DNA of 6,550 bases from the NCBI GenBank assembly GCA_016209005.1, contig JACQWZ010000096.1, forward strand, positions 1 to 6,550. Reading direction: 5' to 3'. The notes beneath the pieces were generated by a model. The model worked only from the letters and a program-made list of their open reading frames with translations. It did no database searches and was not told where the DNA came from. The first letter of the stretch is position 1, and every line of letters starts with the position of its first letter. Positions 1-5,537 of the stretch are shown here, one piece after another. The position numbers and the translations under genes were made by a program. The DNA is from Candidatus Kuenenbacteria bacterium. GTDB taxonomy: Bacteria > Patescibacteriota > Patescibacteriia > UBA2591 > PGYQ01.

Positions 1-1
1 C

Positions 2-148
2 ATAATACAATGGCAAGAGCAAAAATTATTAGCAAATCAAAATCAATCAGTTGAACAATTATTTAATCCAATAATTAAAACATCTGAAAATCAATTTATT
101 AAAATACCCGCGGAGTCCAAAATAGGGTGGCATTATACAACTTTTTGA
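2..148 (+). CDS. 3' end of an unrecognised protein (partial)
   Basis: An open frame enters from the left edge and runs 48 codons to a TGA at 146-148. The visible C-terminus is rich in Gln and Asn and ends in IGWHYTTF. I do not recognise the family and assign no function. No signal, membrane segment or motif is visible in this stretch. The -35 box of the next gene's promoter (145-150) overlaps the stop codon, which fits a real gene end in a compact genome. The fragment is short, so chance openness in A+T-rich DNA cannot be fully excluded. Confidence 0.45.
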   Translation: MIQWQEQKLLANQNQSVEQLFNPIIKTSENQFIKIPAESKIGWHYTTF

Positions 149-173
149 CAAATTATTATTAAAATATTATAAT
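145..173 (+). promoter_or_regulatory. Consensus sigma-70-type promoter for the YerC-like gene
   Basis: TTGACA at 145-150 and TATAAT at 168-173 are separated by exactly 17 bp, a perfect match to the bacterial housekeeping consensus. The expected transcription start is near 180, giving a leader of about 85 nt before the ATG at 265. That leader contains the first copy of the 28-nt hairpin repeat (192-219). The -35 box overlaps the upstream stop codon. Confidence 0.8.
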
Positions 174-191
174 AAAATCTAAAATTTAAAA

Positions 192-219
192 TACTCCTAT
201 GCACCAAAGCATAGGTGTA
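192..219 (+). repeat. 28-nt hairpin repeat, copy 1 (5' leader of YerC-like gene)
   Basis: Arms TACTCCTATGC (192-202) and GCATAGGTGTA (209-219) pair over 11 positions with one T-T mismatch around a 6-nt loop, ACCAAA. Two further copies lie at 789-816 and 844-871. This copy falls in the predicted untranslated leader, so it could be an RNA hairpin or a palindromic protein-binding site. Outside the core the flanks do not pair. The function is unknown. Confidence 0.8.
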
Positions 220-264
220 AAATAATTTAACTTTTTTAATTTTATTTTTTAATTTAAAAAAATT

Positions 265-777
265 ATGGCTAGATTTAATCATTATAAACTTAATCAAAAA
301 GAGAAGATGGGACTTCTTGATGAATTTTACACAATGGTAAGTTATTTAAAAGACAAAAAAGAAGTGGAAAATTTTTTTAAAGATCTTTTAAGTGAAGGCG
401 AAGCAATAATGTTAGCCCGTAGAATTCAAGTGGCTAAAAAATTATTAGAAGGTCTTACTTTTGAAAAAATCAAAAAACAATTAAAAGTTGGTTTTGATAC
501 TATAACTAGCGTTCAACATTGGCTAATGGAAGGATTTGGCGGTTATCTTAAAACATTACAAAAAGATCTTGTTGAACAAATAAAAAATGAGAAAGAGAGG
601 ATAAGGGGAATTAATAAAACAAACGATTCTTTTAGCTTTGAAGCGCTTAAGAAAAAATATCCTTTGCATTTTCTTTTGTTTAATATTTTTGATGAAATTA
701 AAATTGAAGAAGGCGTGAAAAACGAAAGAAATTTAATCAAAAAAGCCAAGGAAATTTTTAAAAAAATAAAAAAATAG
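265..777 (+). CDS. TrpR-superfamily (YerC/YecD-like) regulator
   Basis: The product has 170 residues. Residues about 15-95 resemble the YerC/YecD branch of the TrpR superfamily: a helical segment with FFKDLLSEGEAIMLARRIQVAKKLLEG-type spacing (residues 37-63) is followed by a helix-turn-helix-like region (about 63-88). These proteins are usually 90-100 residues and presumed DNA-binding; none of the tryptophan-binding features of true TrpR can be confirmed here. Residues 96-170 are a Lys/Glu-rich extension containing YPLHFLLFNIFDEI, of unknown role. The ATG has no Shine-Dalgarno sequence; it follows an A/T-rich tract. The gene is probably monocistronic: it has its own consensus promoter and a strong hairpin beginning at the last base of its TAG. 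Hairpin copies on both sides invite the idea of autoregulation, which is inference only. The targets are unknown. Confidence 0.82.
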   Translation: MARFNHYKLNQKEKMGLLDEFYTMVSYLKDKKEVENFFKDLLSEGEAIMLARRIQVAKKLLEGLTFEKIKKQLKVGFDTITSVQHWLMEGFGGYLKTLQKDLVEQIKNEKERIRGINKTNDSFSFEALKKKYPLHFLLFNIFDEIKIEEGVKNERNLIKKAKEIFKKIKK

Positions 778-828
778 TCAAATTAATTTACTCCTATGCA
801 CCAAAGCGTAGGTGTAAATTAATTTGAC
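777..828 (+). repeat. Hairpin repeat, copy 2, extended to a 23-bp stem at the regulator's stop codon
   Basis: The 28-nt core (789-816) is extended by perfectly pairing flanks. The left arm 777-799 starts GTCAAATTAATTTAC; the right arm 806-828 ends in the complementary sequence; the loop is ACCAAA. Only a T-T mismatch and a T/G pair interrupt the 23-bp stem. The first base is the G of the TAG stop codon, and TTTT follows at 829-832. It could act as a terminator or mRNA 3'-end stabiliser, though the T tract is weak. It may equally be a small palindromic mobile repeat. Confidence 0.8.
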
Positions 829-843
829 TTTTAAATATCAAAA

Positions 844-871
844 TACTCCTATGCACCAAAGCGTAGGTGTA
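844..871 (+). repeat. 28-nt hairpin repeat, copy 3
   Basis: It is identical to the core of copy 2 (loop ACCAAA, right arm GCGTAGGTGTA) and begins 28 bp after the core of copy 2 ends. The flanks are A-rich and do not extend the stem, unlike copy 2. The absence of a T tract downstream argues against a + strand terminator here. Confidence 0.78.
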
Positions 872-946
872 AAAAAATAAAAAATAAAAAACTGAATTTT
901 TATAAAATTTATAAAAATTATAAAAATGGATTAGAAAAAACTAAAA

Positions 947-975
947 TTGCTATTTTAAAATTTTTTTTGTATAAT
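947..975 (+). promoter_or_regulatory. Sigma-70-type promoter for gpmI
   Basis: TTGCTA (947-952, four of six consensus bases) and a perfect TATAAT (970-975) are spaced by 17 bp. The predicted start near 982 falls at the edge of the period-7 cassette, so the whole cassette would be transcribed as a roughly 150-nt leader of gpmI. Confidence 0.6.
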
Positions 976-978
976 CTT

Positions 979-1097
979 AAATAGTTAAAAGTTTAAAGTT
1001 AAAGTTAAAAATTCAAAGTTATAAATAGTTGAAAAACTTTTAACTTAAAACTGTGACTTTACACTTTACACTTTACACTTTAAACTTTTAACTATTT
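979..1097. repeat. Period-7 repeat cassette with 21-bp inverted ends, upstream of gpmI
   Basis: The left part reads as 7-nt units of the type AGTTAAA, AGTTTAA, AATTCAA, AGTTATA. The right part is ACTTTAC three times (1056-1076), then ACTTTAA, ACTTTTA, ACTATTT. The outer 21 bp (979-999 and 1077-1097) are perfect inverted complements. A related cassette precedes the helicase gene (2779-3029). Heptameric arrays resemble in style the short tandemly repeated sequences of cyanobacteria, but no homology is claimed. In a gpmI transcript this could form a long A/U stem. Confidence 0.75.
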
Positions 1098-1134
1098 TTT
1101 TAGGTCAATTAGGTTAATTTGTTTTAATGTTTTT

Positions 1135-2709
1135 ATGCAAAAACCATTAGTTCTAATTATCCTTGATGGCTGGGGAATTGCGCCTCCATCGAGAGGAAAT
1201 GGAATAAGTTTGGCAAAAACTCCTAATTTTGATAAATATATCACCACATATTTTAGCGCTGTCTTGCAAGCCTCTGGGGAAGCGGTTGGGTTGCCTTATG
1301 GCGAAATGGGAAATTCAGAAGTTGGACATTTAAATTTGGGAGCTGGAAAAATTATTTTTCAAAATTTGCCTCGAATTAACAGATCCATTTTAGATGGAAG
1401 TTTTTTTAATAATCAAATTTTTTTAGAAGCATGCAGCCATATTAAAAAAAATAATTCTTCTTTGCATCTTTTGGGATTGGTTTCAAATGGCGGAATTCAT
1501 AGTTTTAACGAACATTTTTTTGCTCTTTTAGAATTAACAAAAAAAGAAAAAGTGAACCAAGTTTTCATTCACCCATTTTTAGACGGTCGAGACACTTCTT
1601 ATGATAGCGGGCTAAATTTTATAAAAGAATTGCAAGAAAAAATAAATCAAATCGGCCTTGGAAAAATTGCCAGTCTTTCTGGAAGATTTTACGCTATGGA
1701 TCGAGACAATCATTGGGATAGAATTAAAAAAGCTTATTTAGCAATGACCGAGGGGCAATCAGAAAAAAAATTTAATGATCCAATCGAAGCGATTCAACAT
1801 TCTTACAATCAAAATATTTTTGATGAAGAATTTTTACCAACGGTTTTATTGGATGAAAATAAAAAACCAATCGCTAAAATTCAAGACAAAGACGCAATAA
1901 TTTTTTTTAATTTTAGATCCGATCGCGCCAGAGAATTAACTCAAGCTTTTGTTTTGCCTGATTTTGAAAAATTTAAAAGAACGACAGATTTTAAAAATTT
2001 ATATTTTGCGACAATGACTGAATACGAAAAAGGACTGCCAGTAAAAATAGCTTTTCCGTCAGAGGAAATCAAAAACCCTTTATCAAGAATTTTAAGCGAC
2101 GTAGGATTAAAACAACTTCATATTGCCGAGACAGAAAAATACGCTCATGTAACTTATTTTTTTAATGGCGGAAAAGAACAGCCTTTTTGGGGAGAAAATA
2201 ATATTGTTATTCCTTCTCCGCAAGTTTTTTCGTACGCTGAAAAACCCGAAATGAGCGCTTTAGAGGTGACTAAAAAATTAATTCAAGAAATTTCTAAAGA
2301 TGAATATAATTTCATTGTTTGTAATTTTGCCAATGCCGATATGGTTGGACATACGGGAAATTTAAAAGCGGTTATTAAATCAATTGAATATCTTGACCAA
2401 TGTTTAAAAAAAATTGTTGATCAAATTTTATCAAAAAATGGAATTATTTTAATAACCGCGGATCATGGCAACGCTGAAGAAGTAATAAATTTATATACCG
2501 GAGAAATTGATAAAGAACATTCTACCAATCCAGTGCCTTTTATTTTAATTGGAAAGCAATGGGAAGGCGAGGCTGTAAAATTAGGCAGAATTAGCCCAGA
2601 TTTAAGTGATCTTATTCCAACTGGCGTTTTAGCCGACATCGCTCCGACAATTTTAAAAATTATAAATATTCCAGAACCAGAAGAAATGACGGGAAACAGT
2701 TTGATTTAG
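1135..2709 (+). CDS. gpmI: 2,3-bisphosphoglycerate-independent phosphoglycerate mutase
   Basis: This enzyme interconverts 3- and 2-phosphoglycerate in the cytoplasm using two divalent metals (usually Mn) and a phosphoserine intermediate. At 524 residues it has the family's normal length. The key residues are all present: D11 in LDGWG, the phosphorylated serine S61 in GNSEVGH, H122 in GGIHSF, D150-GRD-153, R184, R190, R261 and R264 in FNFRSDRARE, K335 in AETEKYAHVTYFFNGG, D402 and H406 in NADMVGHTG, D443-H444 in TADHGN, and H462 in KEHSTNPVP. The order is that of the alkaline-phosphatase-like domain split by the phosphotransferase domain (about residues 75-300). The ATG at 1135 gives the canonical N-terminus; no Shine-Dalgarno sequence is visible, only a T-rich tract. 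It is probably transcribed alone from the promoter at 947-975. The TAG stop is the first unit of a period-7 repeat. It appears intact. Confidence 0.97.
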   Translation: MQKPLVLIILDGWGIAPPSRGNGISLAKTPNFDKYITTYFSAVLQASGEAVGLPYGEMGNSEVGHLNLGAGKIIFQNLPRINRSILDGSFFNNQIFLEACSHIKKNNSSLHLLGLVSNGGIHSFNEHFFALLELTKKEKVNQVFIHPFLDGRDTSYDSGLNFIKELQEKINQIGLGKIASLSGRFYAMDRDNHWDRIKKAYLAMTEGQSEKKFNDPIEAIQHSYNQNIFDEEFLPTVLLDENKKPIAKIQDKDAIIFFNFRSDRARELTQAFVLPDFEKFKRTTDFKNLYFATMTEYEKGLPVKIAFPSEEIKNPLSRILSDVGLKQLHIAETEKYAHVTYFFNGGKEQPFWGENNIVIPSPQVFSYAEKPEMSALEVTKKLIQEISKDEYNFIVCNFANADMVGHTGNLKAVIKSIEYLDQCLKKIVDQILSKNGIILITADHGNAEEVINLYTGEIDKEHSTNPVPFILIGKQWEGEAVKLGRISPDLSDLIPTGVLADIAPTILKIINIPEPEEMTGNSLI

Positions 2710-2738
2710 CTTGTAGCTTTTTAGCTTGTAGCTTGTAG
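2707..2738. repeat. Period-7 TAGCTTG array starting at the gpmI stop codon
   Basis: Units are TAGCTTG (2707-2713), TAGCTTTT (2714-2721), TAGCTTG (2722-2728), TAGCTTG (2729-2735) and TAG. The first TAG is the gpmI stop. Bases 2722-2741 are the exact reverse complement of 5429-5448 beyond the carboxypeptidase gene (20 of 20), so this array has a mirror copy 2.7 kb away. Confidence 0.75.
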
Positions 2739-2778
2739 AAAAGATAATATAAATTTCTAACTGCTCTAATCTTAAAAG

Positions 2779-3029
2779 TAGTTAAAAGTTTAAAATTCAG
2801 GAGTTACACACTATTAATGTGCATTTGGCTAATATTAGCTAAAAATGAAAAATTAACAAAAATTCAATTTTCGCTAACTTTAGCCATTTTTTGATTAAAC
2901 TGCGTAAGTCCTGAAATTAAAAGTTCAAAGTTATAGTTTTAAGTTAAAAGTTTAGGTTTGTAATGTTAGTTGTTTTAACTTTGAATTTTTAACTTTAACT
3001 TAACACTTTGCACTTTAAACTTTTAACTA
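2779..3029. repeat. Second period-7 cassette, upstream of the helicase, interrupted by a MITE
   Basis: Its outer 16 bp (2779-2794 and 3014-3029) are perfect inverted complements and match the arms of the gpmI-upstream cassette. After removing the MITE and one target duplication, the left part reads AGTTAAA, AGTTTAA, AATTAAA, AGTTCAA, AGTTATA in unbroken 7-nt steps. The right part has TTTTAACTTTGAATTTTTAA-like units ending CACTTTAAACTTTTAACTAT. It shares unit order with the cassette at 979-1097. Confidence 0.72.
2798..2913. mobile_element. Foldback MITE, copy A
   Basis: This 116-bp non-coding element begins CAGGAGTTACACA and ends TGCGTAAGTCCTG. It is flanked by a perfect 5-bp direct repeat, AAATT (2793-2797 and 2914-2918). 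The two halves are imperfect inverted complements nearly end to end: terminal repeats CAGGA(G/C)TTACGCA, then internal TGGCTAA...TTAGC arms. Copy B at 4233-4348 is the same sequence inverted with one difference (A at 2808; the equivalent in B, read in this orientation, is G). It encodes no transposase, so it would depend on one supplied in trans. The parent IS family is not determinable here. Confidence 0.9.
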
Positions 3030-3049
3030 TTTGGTGTTTTTTTGTTTTT

Positions 3050-4192
3050 ATGAACGATTTATTAAACAATTTAAATGAAGAACAAAAAAATGCGGTGATT
3101 TATAAAAATGGCCCTTTGCTTATTATTGCTGGAGCGGGAACTGGAAAAACGACAGTTATTACCACAAGAATAGCTTGGCTTATTTTATTTAATCAAATTA
3201 AGTCAGAAGAAATTTTGGCTTTAACTTTTACTGACAAAGCCGCGGAAGAAATGGAAGAAAGAGTGGATCGACTTTTGCCTTATGGTTATGTTGATTTGTG
3301 GATTTCCACTTTTCATTCTTTTGCCGAGAGAATTTTAAAACAACACGCCATTGATATTGGTTTGCCAGACAATTTTAAATTATTAAACCAAACAGGACAA
3401 AATTTTTTAATCAGACGAAATTTTGATCGATTTAATTTAGATTATTATCGTCCGTTGGGAAATCCAACAAAATTTATTCAAGCAATGATTAAACATTTTT
3501 CACGAGCCAAAGATGAAGAAATTTGGCCAGAAGATTATTTGGAATATGTTGAGGGATTAAAAGATAATTTAGATAATAGTTTAAGTGGAGGTGTAAAAAT
3601 TACAAACTCAAAATTACAAATTCCAAATAAATTCAAAATTCAAAATTCAAAGCTTGTGGTGAGTGAAGTCGAACCATTCAGAATTTTAAACTCTGATAAT
3701 TTTGAAAAAAAATTAAATCAAGAAATAACATCGCAAGAAATATCTAGACTGGAAGAAATAGCTGACGCCTATCATATTTATCAGCAATTATTATTAGAAA
3801 ATAGCGCTTTGGATTTTGGAGATTTAATAAATTATACTTTAAAATTATTTCGAACAAGACCGCAAATTTTAGAAAAATATAGAAAACAATTTAAATATAT
3901 TTTAGTTGATGAATTTCAAGACACAAATTGGGCTCAATATGAATTAATAAAATTATTAGGCGCGCCAAAAAATAATATCACTGTTTCCTTTGATGACGAT
4001 CAATCAATTTATAAGTTCCGTGGAGCCTCAATAAGCAATGTAATGCAATTTAAAAAAGATTATCCAAAAGCGGAGCAAGTCGTTTTAATAAAAAATTATC
4101 GTTCTAAACAAAATATTTTAGACTTGGCTTATGATTTTATTCAAAAAAACAACCCAAACCGTCTAGAATGGCAGTTAAGAAATTATAAATAA
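3050..4192 (+). CDS. uvrD: UvrD/PcrA-family superfamily 1 DNA helicase, N-terminal part only
   Basis: Family members are ATP-driven 3'-5' DNA helicases for repair and replication restart, usually about 650-750 residues; this frame gives 380. Visible motifs: Q-motif LNEEQKNAV (8-16), Walker A AGAGTGKT (27-34), motif Ia ALTFTDKAAEEM (57-68), STFHSFAERIL (86-96), Walker B ILVDEFQDTN (284-293), motif III DDDQSIYKFRGA (315-326) and motif IV KNYRS (348-352). It stops after NPNRLEWQLRNYK, so domains 2B and the rest of 2A (motifs V and VI) are missing and helicase activity is unlikely. The conserved glycine before DDDQ is Phe314. Residues about 182-215 are an in-frame repeat-derived insert. I chose the ATG at 3050 over an upstream TTG (3008) because the latter would translate repeat sequence. 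The stop lies in repeats next to MITE copy B, and no remainder follows. It is best read as a truncated remnant, possibly a pseudogene. Confidence 0.88.
   Translation: MNDLLNNLNEEQKNAVIYKNGPLLIIAGAGTGKTTVITTRIAWLILFNQIKSEEILALTFTDKAAEEMEERVDRLLPYGYVDLWISTFHSFAERILKQHAIDIGLPDNFKLLNQTGQNFLIRRNFDRFNLDYYRPLGNPTKFIQAMIKHFSRAKDEEIWPEDYLEYVEGLKDNLDNSLSGGVKITNSKLQIPNKFKIQNSKLVVSEVEPFRILNSDNFEKKLNQEITSQEISRLEEIADAYHIYQQLLLENSALDFGDLINYTLKLFRTRPQILEKYRKQFKYILVDEFQDTNWAQYELIKLLGAPKNNITVSFDDDQSIYKFRGASISNVMQFKKDYPKAEQVVLIKNYRSKQNILDLAYDFIQKNNPNRLEWQLRNYK
3593..3700. repeat. In-frame period-7 repeat insert within the helicase gene
   Basis: The DNA shows 7-nt units (ATTCAAA repeated near 3630-3650, ATTACAA twice) and encodes ITNSKLQIPNKFKIQNSKL followed by VVSEVEP. 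It sits between the 1B-region segment ending KDNLDNSLSG and the EISRLEEIADAYHIYQQLLLENSALDFGDL segment that are normally nearly adjacent in the family. Boundaries are approximate. It keeps the frame open. Confidence 0.6.
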
Positions 4193-4232
4193 ATTATAAA
4201 TTTTAGATTATTTAATTTAAAATTTATAATTT
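4180..4232. repeat. A/T repeats at the helicase truncation point
   Basis: An 11-bp direct repeat, AAATTATAAAT, occurs back to back at 4180-4190 and 4191-4201 and supplies the TAA stop (4190-4192). Bases 4191-4204 (AAATTATAAATTTT) are the perfect inverted complement of 4219-4232. The right arm ends in AATTT, the target duplication of MITE copy B. Confidence 0.7.
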
Positions 4233-4348
4233 CAGGACTTACGCAGTTTAATCAAAAAATGGCTAAAGTTAGCGAAAATTGAATTTTTGTTAATTTTTCA
4301 TTTTTAGCTAATATTAGCCAAATGCACATTAATAGTGCGTAACTCCTG
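4233..4348. mobile_element. Foldback MITE, copy B (inverted relative to copy A)
   Basis: It is the reverse complement of copy A with 115 of 116 positions identical. It is flanked by a 5-bp direct repeat AATTT (4228-4232 and 4349-4353), the complement of the AAATT around copy A, so both copies entered the same target in the same element orientation. Its right end lies 19 bp before the carboxypeptidase ATG, so it probably forms most of that gene's leader or promoter region. Confidence 0.9.
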
Positions 4349-4367
4349 AATTTCCAATTTCTAAATT

Positions 4368-5408
4368 ATGGATTGCGAAAAATCAAAAATTATAATATTA
4401 AAAAGTTTAGCGATATTTTTGGCAATAATATTTTTTTGGCAATTAATAAATTTATTTACCCCACTGGAATCTCCCGCCACTTATAGTAAGGATAAAATAT
4501 ATAATTCAATTCTCCATAGAAAAAATGAGACAAATATTCAATCTTTGTCAAAATTAAGCATTCTAATAAAACAAGTGGAGAAAGAAAAAAATGAAATAAT
4601 TATAAAAGAGCCAATTAGAATCAATAAACAAAATTTAGAAATAGAAACAATGGCGCCAAATGGAATTGTTATGGATTTAAAAACAGAAAAAATTCTTTGG
4701 CAAAAAAATTCTCAAGAGAAAAAAAATATCGCTAGCTTAACTAAATTAGTAAGCGCTTTGGTCTTTTTGGAAACAAATCCAGATTGGGAAAAAAAAATAA
4801 AAATTATAAAAGAAGATGAAATAGGCGGAGCTCGATTAAATGTCAATTTTAAAGAAGAAATTAAAATAAAAGATTTATTTTACGCTGGTTTGATTGGTTC
4901 AAAAAATAACGCGATTTTGGCTTTAGTTAGATCAACTGGTTTAAACAAGGAAAATTTTGTCAAAAAAATGAATGAAAAAATTCAAAAAATGGGATTTAAA
5001 AATACGCATTTTACTAATCCAACAGGATTAAATTCTAATAATTTATCTACAGCTTTTGAAATGGCAAAAATAGCCAAACGGGCTTTTGAAAATCAAGAAA
5101 TTAAAAAAATTTTAGTTATTAATAACTATAATTTTTATACTTTTTTGGGAGAAAAAAAGATAAGAGAAATAATAGTAAAAAATACTAACGAACTTTTAGA
5201 AAGCGAACTTAAAATTAAAGCGGGAAAAACCGGTTTTTCCAACGAAGCAAATGGTTGTTTGGTTATTCAAGCAGAGAATGAAAAAGGAAACGAAATTATT
5301 TCTGTTTTATTGGGGAATAAAACAAAAGAAATCAATTTTAAAGAAATGGAAATATTAGTTAAATGGATTTTTCAAAATTATGAGTGGACCGATGGAATGC
5401 AGAATTAA
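4368..5408 (+). CDS. D-alanyl-D-alanine carboxypeptidase family protein (serine peptidase S11)
   Basis: The 346-residue product has an uncleaved-looking N-terminal membrane segment (about residues 8-30, IIILKSLAIFLAIIFFWQLI) after a short Lys-containing N-terminus, then a linker to about 90 and a penicillin-binding-type catalytic domain (about 95-335). The three catalytic motifs are present: S123-L-T-K126 (nucleophile and base), S178-K-N180, and K287-T-G289. The SXN motif is normally followed by small residues, as here (NAILAL). Such enzymes act outside the membrane, removing the terminal D-Ala from peptidoglycan stem peptides. The C-terminal beta domain of PBP5-type enzymes seems absent, as in many short S11 proteins. 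No Shine-Dalgarno sequence precedes the ATG; MITE copy B ends just upstream. The last residues (GMQN) and stop are encoded by a period-7 GAATGCA array, so the extreme C-terminus may be repeat-derived. A beta-lactamase-related relative is a less likely reading. Confidence 0.9.
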   Translation: MDCEKSKIIILKSLAIFLAIIFFWQLINLFTPLESPATYSKDKIYNSILHRKNETNIQSLSKLSILIKQVEKEKNEIIIKEPIRINKQNLEIETMAPNGIVMDLKTEKILWQKNSQEKKNIASLTKLVSALVFLETNPDWEKKIKIIKEDEIGGARLNVNFKEEIKIKDLFYAGLIGSKNNAILALVRSTGLNKENFVKKMNEKIQKMGFKNTHFTNPTGLNSNNLSTAFEMAKIAKRAFENQEIKKILVINNYNFYTFLGEKKIREIIVKNTNELLESELKIKAGKTGFSNEANGCLVIQAENEKGNEIISVLLGNKTKEINFKEMEILVKWIFQNYEWTDGMQN

Positions 5409-5422
5409 GAATGTAGAATGCA
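5395..5422. repeat. Period-7 GAATNNA array over the carboxypeptidase stop codon
   Basis: Four units run without gaps: GAATGCA (5395-5401), GAATTAA (5402-5408), GAATGTA (5409-5415), GAATGCA (5416-5422). The second unit supplies the TAA stop (5406-5408). Confidence 0.8.
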
Positions 5423-5428
5423 TTATAA

Positions 5429-5452
5429 TTTCTACAAGCTACAAGCTACAAA
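5429..5452. repeat. Period-7 CTACAAG array, mirror of the array after gpmI
   Basis: Units CTACAAG (5432-5438), CTACAAG (5439-5445) and CTACAAA (5446-5452) follow TTT. Bases 5429-5448 are the exact reverse complement of 2722-2741. The same motif recurs inside tpiA at 5703-5713. Confidence 0.75.
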
Positions 5453-5486
5453 CTAGTTATGAATGCTCGCAATTATTTTAAATTTA

Positions 5487-5495
5487 TGCTATAAA
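5487..5495 (+). promoter_or_regulatory. Extended -10 promoter candidate for tpiA
   Basis: TGCTATAAA has the TGn extension directly before a TATAAA -10 box. The base window 17 bp upstream (TCGCAA, 5467-5472) is a poor -35, which extended -10 promoters tolerate. The start would be near 5502, giving a leader of about 36 nt. Confidence 0.4.
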
Positions 5496-5537
5496 AACAA
5501 TTAACGAATCACATAAATCTTAAATCATAAATTTTTT

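Larger units (their letters stand above)
778..1134. other. Gene-free region: hairpins, promoter and period-7 cassette
   Basis: These 357 bases contain no credible gene. In order they hold hairpin copies 2 and 3, an A/T-only stretch with a perfect 12+1+12 palindrome (895-919), a promoter (947-975), the period-7 repeat cassette (979-1097) and a T-rich lead-in to gpmI with a near-repeat, AGGTCAATT AGGTTAATT (1102-1119). Confidence 0.75.
2710..3049. other. Gene-free region: nested repeats upstream of the helicase gene
   Basis: These 340 bases hold the end of the TAGCTTG array, a period-7 cassette (2779-3029) and a foldback MITE inserted in its left arm (2798-2913). I see no gene and no convincing promoter; TTGTAG-16 bp-TATAAA at 2726-2753 is the best candidate but lies in the repeat and is weak. 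Confidence 0.7.

Noticed and set aside
543..749. 68-codon open frame on the minus strand
   Set aside because: It lies wholly inside the TrpR/YerC-like gene, is low-complexity in character (Phe/Ser/Leu from complementing Lys-rich codons) and has no start context or homology that I recognise.
192..871. CRISPR array from the 28-nt repeats
   Set aside because: Only three copies, with spacings of about 570 and 28 bp, a gene between them and no cas genes.
895..919. Perfect 12+1+12 A/T palindrome
   Set aside because: It is exact but composed solely of A and T in an A/T-only stretch; weak as an RNA hairpin and not clearly a terminator or operator.
2726..2753. Promoter TTGTAG-16-TATAAA after gpmI
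   Set aside because: The -35 is a unit of the TAGCTTG array and the -10 is weak; the leader to the helicase ATG would be about 290 nt across a MITE.
3008..3049. N-terminal extension of the helicase from an upstream TTG
   Set aside because: The added residues translate the end of the period-7 cassette; the ATG at 3050 gives the usual NDLLNNLNEEQ family start.
4287..4314. Promoter inside MITE copy B (TTGTTA-16-TAATAT) for the carboxypeptidase gene
   Set aside because: Both boxes match only four of six bases and lie in A/T-rich palindromic DNA; such matches are expected by chance. Still, the gene's real promoter was not found.
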